Both the position numbers and the translations under genes were made by a program. Shown here in pieces: positions 31,932 to 43,942 of a stretch of DNA of 64,000 bases. Origin of the DNA: Deinandra increscens subsp. villosa (lineage: Eukaryota; Streptophyta; Magnoliopsida; Asterales; Asteraceae). Position 1 is the first letter of the stretch. Each line of letters opens with the position of its first letter. The stretch lies in the NCBI GenBank assembly GCA_039602395.1, contig JBCNJP010000023.1, positions 26,767,061-26,831,060 of the forward strand, in the 5' to 3' direction. The notes below the pieces were generated by a model that was not told where the DNA came from, did not search any database, and worked only from the letters and a program-made list of their open reading frames with translations.

Positions 31932-34512
31932 TGGAGAACTGTGGATGTCTGGATGTCTGGAAACTATACTCGTACACGCAAAGGTCAAGTCCAAAATACC
32001 CTGAAAATACAAATGCCCTCAAAATTCGACAAAACTACAATAATGTCATCCTTTACTATTCATAACTATCTCCTATTCACCTCAACATGCATTAAAACCT
32101 TGTACATTAAGTTGGGAAAATTGTACATAATGGAGAAGAAGTATTCATGGAGTTTCTAATTGTTAATAGGGGGTAATATATTACATTTTACAACTTAATC
32201 TATGAGTATGTTTACTATTACGTCTCTTGACCAATAGCAAAATTACAGCAACTTATAACAACCAATTACTTTGTGACACTACAAACCATCCATTTCTACC
32301 TGATCTTTACACGCGTTCTCCTGTTTAAATCAGTTTTCCCTTCCTTCCCCTTCTTCCTAGATGGCAAAGCTTAGGGTATTCATCAACCGTGAGCTTGATG
32401 TTGGCGATGACGGAGATTTTTAGTCGATTTGAATCGGAATCAACTGTGTGATATTTACCTTCGATGGCAATGATGAGGTAGGTTTCTTTGGTGGAGGCTT
32501 TTTATCAAATACTCTCATCTGACGTCGAGTAGAGGCCCTAGATATGACAGATTCGAATGGGCGAGTCCTGATTTGGGTTTGTCATGATGGGTGCTCTTGA
32601 TTTTGGGGTGGGGTAAATTACAGCTTCAACAACATCCTTTGAGAATGAAGGTACTCCCCGTTATCTATTGCAAAATTCCTCTTTTGATGAATCACGAACT
32701 AGGTTTGTTTCATTTGTTGAACTCTGAGTTGTTATATCTTATTGATTCTTCTTTTTTAGCTGAATCAAGAACCGGTTGGATCATTTCAAAATAGCTTTTC
32801 AACTTAGGAGTAGGTTATATATTTATTTGTTTGTTGTGACCTTCAGTATATGTTTTACAAGTGGTATTGTTGTGTATGTTGTGATGTTGGGTACATTGTG
32901 TAGGTGATTACCATCTTCAAAAGTCATCATCAGGCTTCTTATAGTTATGCAAAAACATGGTTTCTCACTTCAGGTTTATTATTTTATAATATTTGAATTA
33001 TTTTTGTCGTTAGATTTAATGATTAACTAAGGTAATTGTGTCTTTTTGGTTCATGATATAGGTTGCATTGGTGAGTTCCGGTGAGTTTGAGTACAATGAG
33101 ATCACATATCGGGTAATAATATTAGGGAATTGAATGGAAGATTTCATAATAATGGGGATGTGTTTCAACACCGTTGTTTCCTATTCTTATCGCTTGATCT
33201 TTAACATTTGTTGTTGGGGTTTGAATGTGTTAACAGAACGGGACAGTGTTGCATGGTACTGATCTCCAGCAAGCAAACTGAACCATGTATTAATTCAGGA
33301 TTTCTGCTTAAGTTTCTTAATTTTAGGTGAGTCGATATGTCGGGTTGTTGTTCTTATTTTCCGTGCTGAGATTTTTAGACCAAATCTTTATCTATGCAGG
33401 TATTAATTCGGGGTTTCTGCTTAAGTTTCTTAATTTTAAGGTGAGCCGGTATATCTTAATTTTACTCAAATATTTCTCTTAGTTTTCTCCTAAAAGTTTT
33501 GTTTTTAACATCTTTAAAACTTTCTTATTTGTGGACTTTGTTATATAGGATTGATATCGCCGTTTGTTTTGTTTTCTTGAATAATTCCTAATCAAAACAG
33601 CAAGATCGTGATTTCTGTTTCACTTATTTGATTCCTCCCCCCAAGTGTTTGTTTAAATTTTTATTTAAAGAAAGAAATGTATCGATGCTTTGCCTTTTGT
33701 TTTGTGTTCGATTTTTACAATAAAATAAGATACATGGTTTTAATTTTTCTTTGAATTTGAATGTTTATATATTCTTGAATGGTTTTTGTTGCAGGGAAAT
33801 GAAACTGATTAGAGTTACATTAAGTGATGCTTAGAGTTTCAATGCCGACTACCTCACTTGGGCTTAGCAGATCTCCTTAATGAACTGCTCATTTGAATTG
33901 CATCCTACTCTCATGGATTCCTACAAAACACGTACTAATTCATACTTAGTGACCTGCTACCAAAGGACAAGCAAATGCTGATGGTAAGAATTAAATACTC
34001 AAACTTGAAATCTCACTTTATTTTGAACCAAGCATGCTAGAATAGGGCTACTGTGTTTTGAGACATTAGTTTAGCTCCTACTCTGTATACTCTTAATAAC
34101 AATGAAAAAATGCATTGAAGAGAATTTAATTTGATTATTAAATTAAATAAAATATAAATTGCATTATGGCGGCATTACCAAACCTTGCAGGTCATGTATT
34201 TGAGATGATATAACTTTTAAATTGTTTTATGCATATACAATAGAACATTTTATGCATATAAAATTAAATGGATATGGAAAGATATCAACATAACACATTT
34301 AAGTATATATAAGGGCCTAAAAGATTCTTTTATTATTTTTCTTTTCAAATCAAACTACAAATACATGTTGTTTGTTGTTTGTTGTTTGTTGCTGTTTTGT
34401 TTTTTGTTGTTTATTGTTTATTGTTTGTTATGATGTTCTAGCACATATTTCCCATTGCATCACTGAACGCTGACATCCCAAATAGGTCTATGTCTATACT
34501 AATAGATATACT
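31932..34512. other. No gene recognised; short repeats
   Basis: There is no ORF with recognisable content. A tandem duplication of about 113 bp lies at 33288-33510 (both copies contain TTCTGCTTAAGTTTCTTAAT). A (TTGTTTG)n-like microsatellite lies at 34366-34430. The ATG at 32360 opens a short frame (MAKLRVFINRELDVGDDG) that stops quickly; it could be an eroded gene fragment. Confidence 0.45.
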
Positions 34513-34761
34513 TGTAGGGAAATAATTTGTGAGGATTGTACATTAGACTTAGGATATTGTGTAAGTAGTTTTTGGGCTTATTAGTGGGTTAATGGGGTTT
34601 ACGGTTTGGGCTAAGGAGAAGTCTAGTGTTTGGTGTTTAGTATATAAACCTAATCATGTGTTGTGATTAGGTTAGACATTTTCGTAAGAAGCTATAGGGG
34701 GTTTACGATTTTTGGGGCTTAGCAACTTGTAATCATTCAATCATATGAAATACATCGTAAG
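34513..34761 (+). repeat. LTR F, left part (split by element E)
   Basis: It starts TGTAGGGAAATAATTT, close to the start of LTR A (TGTAAGGAAATGAATTT). It contains TATATAAA near 34641 and two GTTTACG words like the motif of element B. Interrupted at the GTAAG target site of E. Confidence 0.6.
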
Positions 34762-35295
34762 TGTAAGGGACTAAATTGTGGCTTGTGTATTAAATCATCA
34801 TTTGGCGAACTATTTTGAAGGCCTACGTGTTTGAATAGGTGAAAAATAGTTGGTTTATTATTGTATTGGGTCATTGGGCCATTTTAGATAGGTTTGGGCT
34901 TAGTTTAAAAGAGTTTAGATGGGTTTTAGTGGGCCTGGAAAGTCAAATACGAGAATTAGGTGTTAATTAGGGTTTTTATCTTGGCTTGTTCTCCAAGTTG
35001 GAGAATCCCTATAAATTGGGAAGCCTTCTCATTAGTTAGGGTTGCTGGTTGTTGATTGGGAGCCATCCACAAGGTGTAAAAACCGTGAACCTCTCTCGGG
35101 TTACGAATTCATTGTGTTCAAGCAACATAAAGTGAATAAAGTTTAATTTCTCATTCGGTATTGTGTATCCTATTTTATTTCTTGATTCATATTTGGTGGT
35201 TTATTGCTTATTTTCTCGAATCACTTGTTAATCTCGGATTCCGCACGAGATTAATAAGCTTTGGTATCACGTGAGGGTTTAAATCGATCCTTACA
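34762..35295 (+). repeat. 5' LTR of element E
   Basis: TGTAAGGG...CCTTACA; TATA box TATAAAT at 35010-35016. Confidence 0.93.
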
Positions 35296-35297
35296 AT

Positions 35298-35309
35298 TGG
35301 TATCAGAGC
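35298..35309 (+). other. Primer binding site of element E
   Basis: TGGTATCAGAGC, perfect initiator-Met tRNA complement. Confidence 0.92.
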
Positions 35310-35697
35310 CATGAAACGCAAGTTTCGAGGCTCTCGCGATATCAGATTCAAGGTCTTGTGAACTAACAATTTGAGCTTTGTTGGTGATTTTCAGTTTTTT
35401 AGCACGTGTTTTGCACGTGTTTTGAGCACTTTTCGATCTGCATAACACTATTTTTCATGCTTCACTAAAACGGACATAACTTTTGACTCGTTTGGAGTTA
35501 GAAGCTCACATTTTTACATGACGTCCATGAGAACGAGCCCCAGAATTACCCCGGACTAATGTCCAGGGGAGCTCGTTTGGACCTCCAAATTCCACTCCGA
35601 AGGCCTCCGTTTTTCAGTTTTAAGTTTTTGACACTATTATTTGAATAGTGATTTTGCCGCTTTTACAGGGTTTGCACTTGAAGAGGATTCAAAGTCG

Positions 35698-37699
35698 ATG
35701 GCAAGTACTCAAGTTGTTTCTCCTATTGTTGATGATCAAACTTAGATATGTTCGTACTCGGCATGCTTAGAATCGATCGAACAATATAAGCAACTATTTC
35801 GAATTGAAAAAAGAGACCGTATCAATGCAGAGTACAAACTAGAGAATCATCTAAAACAAGTTGAACCCAACAAAAAGAAGTTAGAGGCTGTATATGAAGA
35901 ACTCAGTCAGCAGAAGTATCTTTTCCGAACATTCCGCGAAAAAATTGCCAAAGAAGAGGAGGAAAAGCGGAAGATCAATCATGCTGATGGATCATGGGTT
36001 TGTAATGGCGAGGAATGCTCAAATCCCACATGAAGTGCTTTGATTAAAGAATGGGAGAGCAAGCTTACAAACGAATGTAAGAATCATTCAAAAGCCACTT
36101 GGGAAATCAACAACTATAAAGATATTGCAAGGGTTTATAGAGAAAATTTTGAAGCGGTTAAACAGGACCTAGTTAAATGTTAACAAGATAAGAGTGATAA
36201 AAGCACCCTTTTAAGAGTGGCTGAAAGCAAGGTGGTAGAATTGACACGAGAATTCACTGAACTGAAGGCAATGTTTAATTCTACTGAGATTGCATTGGTG
36301 AAGCATCAAGTTATACAAAAGAAAATGATGGACTCTCACCATGCTTTATTTAAATCAGAAGATCGACTCAAGCATGTGCAAGAAACATCTGGTCTCGGGG
36401 ATGCAAACTTTCCTCCCCCACTACAACGTGAGTACGTCAAACTGCCCCAAACTACAGAGGAAGTGTTGAAAGAGTCCCTTAATGAAGCAAACATGGTTTA
36501 TTGGCCTCAACCTGTGCGTGAAGATTAAAAGATAGCCACAGAAGCTTCTGAGAGTGCAGGTACCAAGTCTAATGAAGTGAAGAAGGCTACTGAGGTGAAA
36601 ACTCCGGTTACAGATGAAAAACAAGGTTGTAGATGAGGTGTAGCGAGAAAAGGTGATCATGACAACAAGACCCGAGGGGAAGATATTTATGACATCTGGG
36701 TCTATGTTTGACCAAGAACCAGATGCTGGTTATGAACTACCATCCTTCTCCTCCAAGTTCAAAGGCTTGGGATGCGTCAACAATTTGTCATGTGACATTA
36801 AGAGTGTAAGACCCAAGATCACCATCAAGCCTTCAACCTCCATCCCGATAAAGATTGAACGACCCAAAACCACCATCACGTCTTCAACTGGGCCATTTGC
36901 TGCTTTGAACAGTACAGGTGAGCAGAAGGGGGTTCCAAAGTCTCCTATTTCATCAGTTGGGTCATGTAGTGGCAATCCAGCTATAACATCAAGCTGTCAA
37001 GTGGGTCGAAAAGCTGAAATGTCTTGTTCAGCTCAATTTTCTACCAACTGGAGATCTGGATTCTGCCCAAATATGCAACCAAGAGTTCATGCCTTTTCAT
37101 CAAAGTCATACAAAATAAATGGTCACACATCTGACTTCTACTTGAAGAAGCAGACCTGCTTTAATTGTGGCAATCCTGGTCACATTGCCCGAAATTGTCT
37201 CTATCGGCCCTATGAGCCATATTATCCGCAAAGTCGAAGTGTTTCATCACAGGAATCAGCTCAGTCTAAGCCAATGAAGGTGCAACCACCTAAGGCAATG
37301 AAGACTGTTTCTCCTAAGATAAAACCCTCTGATCAACATTGGGGCGCTGCCAAAGAGCAGAGAAAATTTTCAAATCAAAAATATGTTTTTCCAAATTTTG
37401 AAAATTTTCATAAAAAGGTGAAGAAACCAATTTCAAAACAACACAAAGTTGACAAACCTAAAGTTATCACTCCAAAGGTAACTAAACCTGTTTTGAAAAG
37501 GAAACCTGAAATGAAGAAGGTTGAAATACCTAAAGTCACTACTTCAAAGGTGACTAAAACAACTTTCAAATCACCTGGAATTTGGAAACCAAAATCAAAG
37601 GCAGCTGCAACTCAAATTCCTGATTTTTCAATGGGCATGTGTTTAAAAGAAGTAACTTTCATTGATTCATCGGGTCTATCCAGAACCACAATGGCCTGA
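35698..37699 (+). pseudogene. gag: Gag of element E, N-terminal domain missing
   Basis: Starts MASTQVVSPIVDD at 35698 and lacks the UBN2-type domain seen in C, D and G. A coiled-coil-like Lys/Glu-rich region follows, interrupted by TAG at 35743-35745, TGA near 36032 and TAA near 36181, then a frameshift near 36600. The second frame (36653-37699) is Lys/Pro rich and has an intact zinc knuckle, CFNCGNPGHIARNC, followed by PYEPYYPQ, which is also found in C. It ends at the gag-pol junction, where the Trp codon before GTACC is TGA. Confidence 0.85.
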
Positions 37700-37734
37700 G
37701 TACCAATGGCTAACTGATCTCTCACCTTGTGCAG

Positions 37735-37870
37735 GAACAGTCAAGGAGGACTTTCATTAACCTTGTTTGTTTGTGATAATGATTGTTCCAGGCACAGGAT
37801 CAAAGGCATCTCTTCACCTCATGACAAGCAGATTTTAATGGGGAGTATGTTCTCCTTGTGAGAGGTAAAA
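37735..37870 (+). pseudogene. Protease start remnant of element E
   Basis: The sequence after the junction can be aligned to the protease start of C and B around the DSGCSRH motif (here broken, NDCSRH in one frame), then diverges. This marks the left edge of the pol deletion. Confidence 0.6.
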
Positions 37871-39877
37871 CAAAATCAGCATAGAGAGGTAACATTGTCT
37901 GACTTGGATATTTCTTGATCAAATTGCATGTGATATGACATAGTTTGCAACAAAAACCCAGTTCTGGAAAATTTTCAAAAGATAAACTTTGAAGGTTAGC
38001 ATGACCAGTTTTAGTAGTTATTTGTTTAATAAAAAAAACTAAAACTACAAAAAAAAAAACAGAGCTTTAGTTTTAGTTGGTGTGTGTTGTTATTAAAAAA
38101 TCAAAAAGCAAGAGGAAGAATAGAAAAGATGAAATAGTTGACCCCTCAAAAATTGTGCTTTTTAATTTTTATCTTTTGTTTGTTTGCTTGAGAAGGAGGA
38201 AAGTGAAATAAATTTCCGTTTTGGAGATGGCTGACACGCGTAAGGCAGATGTGAAAGACATGATCCATGGTGATATGCTGGTAGGCTCGGCTCTTAAATC
38301 CGAAAAGGTATGCGTTACACATTTAAAGATAACGTATGGCAGTCTGTTGGGTAACAGCACTTAGGTTAATTGCATTTCTATTTGACTGCATGTTTAAGTT
38401 CCCAATACACACACTTGTCTCCAAGAGTGTGAAATTGAGCTCAAAAAGTAATTGAGCTCAAAAAGTCGGTGTCCCCTCTGCTTTGCGTGAACAATTACCT
38501 GGGGATGCTTCGCATGTATGTAAGGCTCTCCTCTGCTTTGCGTGAGCAATGACCTGGAGTTGTTCATACATACGTGCTTCTAGATCATCAATAAAAAGTA
38601 AATAAATATATAAAAAAATTAAAAAAATAATATACACCCAAAAGATGCCAAAGAGCACATCAAAAGAGACCCTCAAGTGTCCAAAACCCTCAGCCTAGTC
38701 ACTAATGTGTACTACGTGTCATAGTCAGGTTACAGCCTGCTTGAAACACCTCTGGGAAATTAGTTGAAATTTTATATTATCCCAAAAAATGTCTGTAATC
38801 TATTCTTTCTCTTCTCAACCAAGTCTGGAGCTTAGTTTTAAACTTCTGGTTCAGGTTGTGAAAATATGTGGTAGGGAATTTATATGCTTGATAGTGTGTA
38901 ATAACATGTACCTAGGATTTGTTGAAACCCACTTGCTGTACATAATTAATGCACCTTAAAAGATAATAAAGTGAGAAACAGCCTGATAAAGAAAGGGGTT
39001 GAGTTTAAAGTGGATCAGTATATTGGCAATCACCTGGACGTGTTCAAGTAACAGAAGCTGAAAAGGGTTCCTTGGTCAGATTCATACTGTTTGATCCCAA
39101 ATAAAACCTTCTCGTTTAGTAATTTGGTATGTTTGTTTTTATTTTTATTTTTCTGTTGTGTTACCTTAATTTTTATTGTTTTTTTTAACCATGGCCAGGT
39201 TAATTTAAAGGTTTTAATAAATTTTAATGGGTTTTATGCAAGAAAGTTTGACCCCCTTCAGAATCTCAGGGGAAGATAATGTGAAGAGTCCTCGGGTTCA
39301 GGGGAAGTTGTTTGGTTAAATAATGCTAACCCGATAACCAGTCATCATTGTCTGATTAGTGTCTGTTCCATGTTGTGCTTTACAGGTTAAGTCAGAAAAG
39401 AACAACTCATGGACAAGAAAGTCAAGGACTCAGTTGACCAAAGCATGATGCTGCTACTGATCAAGTTGAGGAACCATCCGGAAAAGGACTTATCCTATAC
39501 TTAGGGGAAGTTTGTTGGTTGTTCAAGTAAAGCTTCCAAAGATTCAAAAGACACTATTCGTATGTTGAGGGGAAGCTAAATGCCGTCAGTTCAAGATCTA
39601 CAATCAATAATGACAGGATAGAGGTTTTAAATTTTTTTACCGGATGATCCAGCGAGAACCAAAGTTTCTTTCAAGAAGGACCAAGTAGTTGAGAATCCTC
39701 CTCTCATTACTAGTTCATTTCAAGAAGTGTAAGCTGTTGCTGATAAAGAGAAAAGTTATTAATCGTTCCCGTTGCTGCTCAATGAAGATCGTTCAAGATA
39801 ATGAATCTTCATCAACCCATGCTCATGCCAAGGTGAAGAGTGAAAGTTGAAGACATTTAATATCACAAGCCAAGAAG
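37871..39877 (+). other. Conserved post-pol noncoding region of element E
   Basis: It shares ordered blocks with elements C and B. They are TGACACGCGTAAGG (38233), GGTAGGCTCGGC (38281), two hairpins (38472-38571), GAGACCCTCAAGTGTCC (38667), and a block at 39025-39072 with AAGTAACAGAAGCTGAAAAG. Four AGGGGAAG words at 39268, 39300, 39503 and 39568 look like repeated polypurine tracts. Confidence 0.75.
38472..38571 (+). ncRNA. Paired hairpins in post-pol RNA region (element E)
   Basis: The first hairpin has stem TCCCC/GGGGA around TCTGCTTTGCGTGAACAA. The second has stems ATGTATG/CATACAT and CTCC/GGAG around TCTGC-TTTGC-GTGA-GCAA-TGACCT, i.e. a GTGA (GNRA-type) tetraloop on a TTGC/GCAA stem. The core is the same as in C and D. 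Confidence 0.6.
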
Positions 39878-40411
39878 AGTAAGGGACTAAATTGTGGCTT
39901 GTGTATTAATTCATCCTTTGGCGGACTATTTTGAAGGCCTATGTGTTAGAATAGGTGAAAAATAGTTGGTTTATTATTGTATTGGGTCATTGGGCCATTT
40001 TAGATAGGTTTGGGCTTAGTTTAAAAGAGTTTAGATGGGTTTTAGTGGGCCTGGAAAGTCAATTACGGGAATTAGGTGTTAATTAGGGTTTTTATCTTGG
40101 CTTGTTCTCCAAGTTGGAGAATCCCTATAAATTGGGAAGCCTTCTCATTAGTTAGGGTTGCTGGTTGTTGATTGGGAGCCATCCACAAGGTGTAAAATTT
40201 GTGAACCTCTCTCGGGTTCCGAATTCATTGTGTTCAAGCAACATAAAGTGAATAAAGTTTAATTTCTCATTCGGTATTGTGTATTCTATTTTATTTCATG
40301 ATTCATATTTGGTGGTTTATTGCTTATTTTCTCGAATCATTTGTTAATCTCGGATTCCGCACGAGATTAATAAGCTTTGGTATCGCGTGAGGGTTTAAAT
40401 CGATCCTTATA
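39878..40411 (+). repeat. 3' LTR of element E
   Basis: Begins AGTAAGGG (T lost from TGTAAGGG) and ends CCTTATA (C to T). TATA box TATAAAT at 40126-40132. No clear polypurine tract directly abuts it. Confidence 0.92.
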
Positions 40412-40577
40412 GTAAGTTCATCGTTTATTGTTTGTTTTGATTACTATTACTCATAATTATCGTATCCTCCTACTTGACACATACTAAACCGGATACCTCA
40501 CGGATTAGTGTGAAGATATCGTGTAAGTTTCAAGGATTCCGGACTTAACGAAAAACCGTAAGACGGATCTTACTAGA
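40412..40577 (+). repeat. LTR F, right part
   Basis: After the GTAAG duplication the sequence has ACCGGATACCTCACGG and GATATCGTGTAAG, matching the U5 ends of LTRs C and E. The exact 3' end is unclear. Confidence 0.5.
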
Positions 40578-40931
40578 GGTTTGCTTGATCGTAGAGTAAG
40601 AACAAGATGAAGACGAGATGTAAATAAGGTTTGTTTTATTGAAATCAACAAAGACTCAATTACAAACACTCAATGAAGCTCTCTGGAGAAACACACTAAA
40701 AAACACATAGTTAAGATCTGGTCTCTCACAGCTCGTCTCTCACTCCTCCCACATTCAAAGACAAGCTTCCTATATATATATACATCTGGGCCGAACCCTG
40801 TCCGAACCCCATGTTCGGTCAGTCCGAACTCCAGGTTCGGACCTGGTTCGACAAGCAACTTGAACTTGTCTTTGAATCTTTACATTGTCTTGTTCAGATA
40901 CTTCACATGACATACAGATTATGTATCAACA
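40578..40931 (-). repeat. D-family LTR fragment (D')
   Basis: On the minus strand a polypurine tract GAGGGGGAGTT (about 40932-40942) is followed by TGTTGATACATAAT, as in D. The GTCCGAAC/GTTCGGAC hairpins lie at about 40788-40850 next to TATATATATA (40771-40780). The downstream end is ill defined. Only a few dozen bases of internal sequence remain before element B. Confidence 0.7.
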
Positions 40932-40963
40932 AACTCCCCCTCGTCATGTGCAGTATCTCTTTG

Positions 40964-41360
40964 TGTAGGTCCGAAATCAAACCAAGAACACGATATCTAA
41001 TCACAAACGAGTGCGGAAACCTCGTGAGTGATTGATTCAAGAAACAAGTAGAAGAAATAGATTAGATCTAAGGTAAAGATCTAATCTTGAATGAGAAACA
41101 CTACTTGTTGAAGCTGATCGTAAACACAAGATGAACACAGAAATCGTAAACAGTGATTAGAAAAGCTTTTTTTGATAGTAAACATATGAGGTATTTATAC
41201 TACCTCTTACAAAACCTAGCCCAATAGTAAACACTAAGAGCCCAATCATAAACATAAGTAAATTGGCCCACATGGCCCAAAACATAACTAACTAAGCCCA
41301 AAATCAATACTAAGCTAGCCCAAAACTAATGTTCATGCCTCAAATAAATATAGCCCAATA
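40964..41360 (-). repeat. 3' LTR of element B (about 400 bp)
   Basis: AGGGGAAGAT (41370-41361, minus) is followed by TATTGGGCTATA; the end is taken at CCTACA near 40964. TATAAATA lies at 41199-41192. Copies of the family motif ATCGTAAAC occur at about 41100-41165. Boundaries are uncertain by a few bases because the partner LTR is not in the window. Confidence 0.7.
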
Positions 41361-41391
41361 ATCTTCCCCTAGGCATGAATCATTAGACCAC

Positions 41392-43942
41392 TTACGGCAG
41401 CAGTAGATCGAATCTGAAAGTATCCTGAACGTTGTTCGACCACCATCCGTTCTCCACGATCCGATTCGCCGTTCCATGAAAGATCCCCACCCTTATAGCA
41501 TTCTCCATGTCGTTCTCATCCCCGAGAATAGGTTGGGAGGCGAGGAGCTTTATATCTCTTTCTCCAAATCTAAGAAAATCGACCGGATCATAGAACCGGA
41601 ATTGCCTCATCCTTTTGCAGAGCACCACCACCTCATGAGTTGTTGGGTCATAACACCAGCAGTCAAAGTTCTTGACAAGTGTATCGTCTTCAATCTCATC
41701 CAACATGTTGATAATCCTTGTGCGCTTGGTCGGTGGTCTCCTTGCTTCACCTATGGATTCTCCAGTCACTGGGTCAGTGCCAGTCTCGACCCATCTTACT
41801 TGCCTTAGTTCAAAATTTGCAAAGTTATCTTCTAGATGGCTCAGCAAATTATTTCTAATAAGGTCTCCGTCAGGGCTATTCCATCTGTTGATGTAAGGAG
41901 CTTTCAGCAGGCTTCTAATCTCAGGCTCAGTCCAGGTATGAAATTGAGCATGTGTTTTGTAGTATTCCACTGGACTGTAGCCGTCACGGATTACGGCAAA
42001 TAATTTCTTCTCTAAATCATAGTGCCAACACAGAATGGTCTCACGACTCCCCTTTTTGTCTATTGAGCTTTCACCCACATCAATGGTGTATTGAGTGGGG
42101 GCTGGACCTTGGAAAAATTCTCTAAACCAGTTGTCGTGGCCTTCAGGCGCTTTGGAGATGACCCTTCCACTTCGGGCATAATCAGACATTGCAATGGAGT
42201 CATCTCCATCATCTTCTTGAGCAGCACTGGTACCTTGAGCTCCTTGAGATGAGCTTTGACCTGTGGCACCTGAAGTGTTGGACTCCACAACACTCTTTAA
42301 TCCAGTAAACTTCTTCTTCAAGTCCATCAGGGCCTCATAAAGATACTTCATTCTGTTCTTGTCTGCCACTTCCTTCTCTTGTAATTTATAGTTTTCAGCC
42401 TGGAGAGCTTTTATCTCATTCTCTCTGATTCTGTTCTGAGACATCAGATAGTTAATATGAGGATCAACGCTTATCCTCATCTCAATTGGTAGCTCAGCAG
42501 CTTGAAGTGGGCGGAAACTTGGTATAACAGTAGGCGGCAAGCTTGTTCCACTAGGGACACTTATTCTGACTGGGCTGGGTATAACAACAGTGTTATCAAC
42601 CTCCATAGATTGCCTTTCGTCATGAACAGGGCTACGCTCATTCAAAAGAGGGCTTTCAGTTTGCACCTGGGCAGGCAGATCTTCAACAATTAGGACTGTT
42701 GATACTTCTTGAGTAGGTTGACATTGAGAGCTAGACTCAGTTGGATGGACCAATAACAAGCTTGAGCTAGTCGTTGTAAATTTGAACCTTATGCTTCTTG
42801 GATCAGTCTTCTTCCTTGGAGATGGTTCACGAGCTGGGATGGGTTCTTCAAGTACATCCTCCATATTGAGACTCAGCTCGGGAGGGGTTACATCGCTGCT
42901 TGAAGACATGTGCATGTCATCCCTTGATCTCTTGTGACTGATGGGTCCCAAATTCCCATATCTGTCATCATCATCAACATTTTCATAAGTTGGGAAGATG
43001 TCGTCCATAATGTTCTCTTCATCCGAAGGGATCACCTCATCTTCTTCTTGCACATTAACAGCTGGAGTTATTGTTATGTCTTGATCTTCAGCAATTGATG
43101 CATTAACAGTTAGCACATCGGCTTCTGGCTCAGGCTGTTCAATCTCTTGTTCCCTGGCTACCTCGGGAAATGCACCCCTCTTTACCCATTCAAGTCTTCC
43201 TTGAAAACTGTTTTTACCCTTTCTATCTTGGGTTTGTAGACCAAATACCCCACAATCCATCACTTTTATGTCCAACTTTTCTACCCTTTCTTCAATCATT
43301 GGGTATTTCTTCATGACCACCATTTGTACAAACCTTGGTGTCATCAGGAACTGTTCTCTGGCGCTCAGGTCAGCATTGCCTATCCAATCTAATAACATCA
43401 TCTTGGAGAAATTGAAGTTCCAATCCAAGGCCAATGCGACGATTGTAGTTCCATGAAGCTTGTTGCGCTGGTCAAAGCTTCTTCTTTTGCCCAGAAAAGA
43501 TTTCTGCATGTAATGAGCCAGGCATCTCCAGTAATGCGGCAGCAACTTCTTAAAGATAGGCGGGAATTTTCCTTCATAACCCATGGATTGAGCACCCGCC
43601 AAAAGAACTTCCTTTGAATATTCAATCGGATCGATAGCACGATCATTGATGTTCAGCCCTTTTCTTGATGTCGTCCTCCTTAATCACAATCTCCCTGTTC
43701 TGAATCCTTGCAGTAATTGTTGTTTTATCTGCATCAGCTCTAGCAGAACCCCAGAACTCCCTCACAAGCATCTCATCAATAAGCACATTCGTCCTCAGGG
43801 CATGGTTTATCTTTCAAGTATTCATCCCGGCCACCAGAGAATAAAATAGTCCCATATGCTTCTCTGGCGGGTCTTCAAGATATGCTGGGATGCAGTGATC
43901 TTGTTCGAACTTTATCTCTTCGTCTAGCATCTCGTCTGCCAT
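41392..43942 (-). pseudogene. Element B accessory ORF (env-position protein), broken
   Basis: The likely start is ATG 43942 (MADEMLDEEIKFEQDH), immediately after a splice-acceptor-like CTTTCTCAG. TGA at 43816-43814 replaces a probable Arg codon (CGA). A frameshift near 43640 leads to the long frame 43602-41392 (736 residues). The N-terminal domain is shared with A and C: LVREFWGSA, LLPHYWRCLAHYMQK, MTPRFVQMVVMKKYP. The middle is acidic and Ser/Pro rich with a helical segment around residues 390-430. The C-terminal ~230 residues (DYARSGRVISKAPEGHDNWF ... RFYDPVDFLRFGERDIK) differ from the A protein. No membrane segment is evident. Function unknown. Confidence 0.8.

Larger units (their letters stand above)
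34762..40411 (+). mobile_element. Element E: Sirevirus-like copia deletion derivative, complete LTR to LTR
   Basis: Two 534-bp LTRs (34762-35295, 39878-40411) are flanked by the perfect 5-bp duplication GTAAG (34757-34761, 40412-40416). Inside are a PBS, a gag without its N-terminal domain, a scrap of protease, and the conserved post-pol noncoding region with hairpins. Integrase, RT and RNase H are absent. The LTRs differ at roughly 3% of positions by eye, so insertion is fairly recent. Confidence 0.92.

Noticed and set aside
32360..32430. Start of a host gene at ATG 32360
   Set aside because: The frame stops after about 20 codons and no consistent exon structure follows.
35400..35450. Motif array in leader of element E (CACGTGTTTTG repeats, one CTTTTCGATC)
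   Set aside because: Only two or three copies; not enough to call an array comparable to C or D.
41392..43942. Calling the accessory ORFs true envelope genes
   Set aside because: Position matches env-like ORFs of Sireviruses, but no signal peptide, transmembrane helix or fusion motif is visible in A or B.
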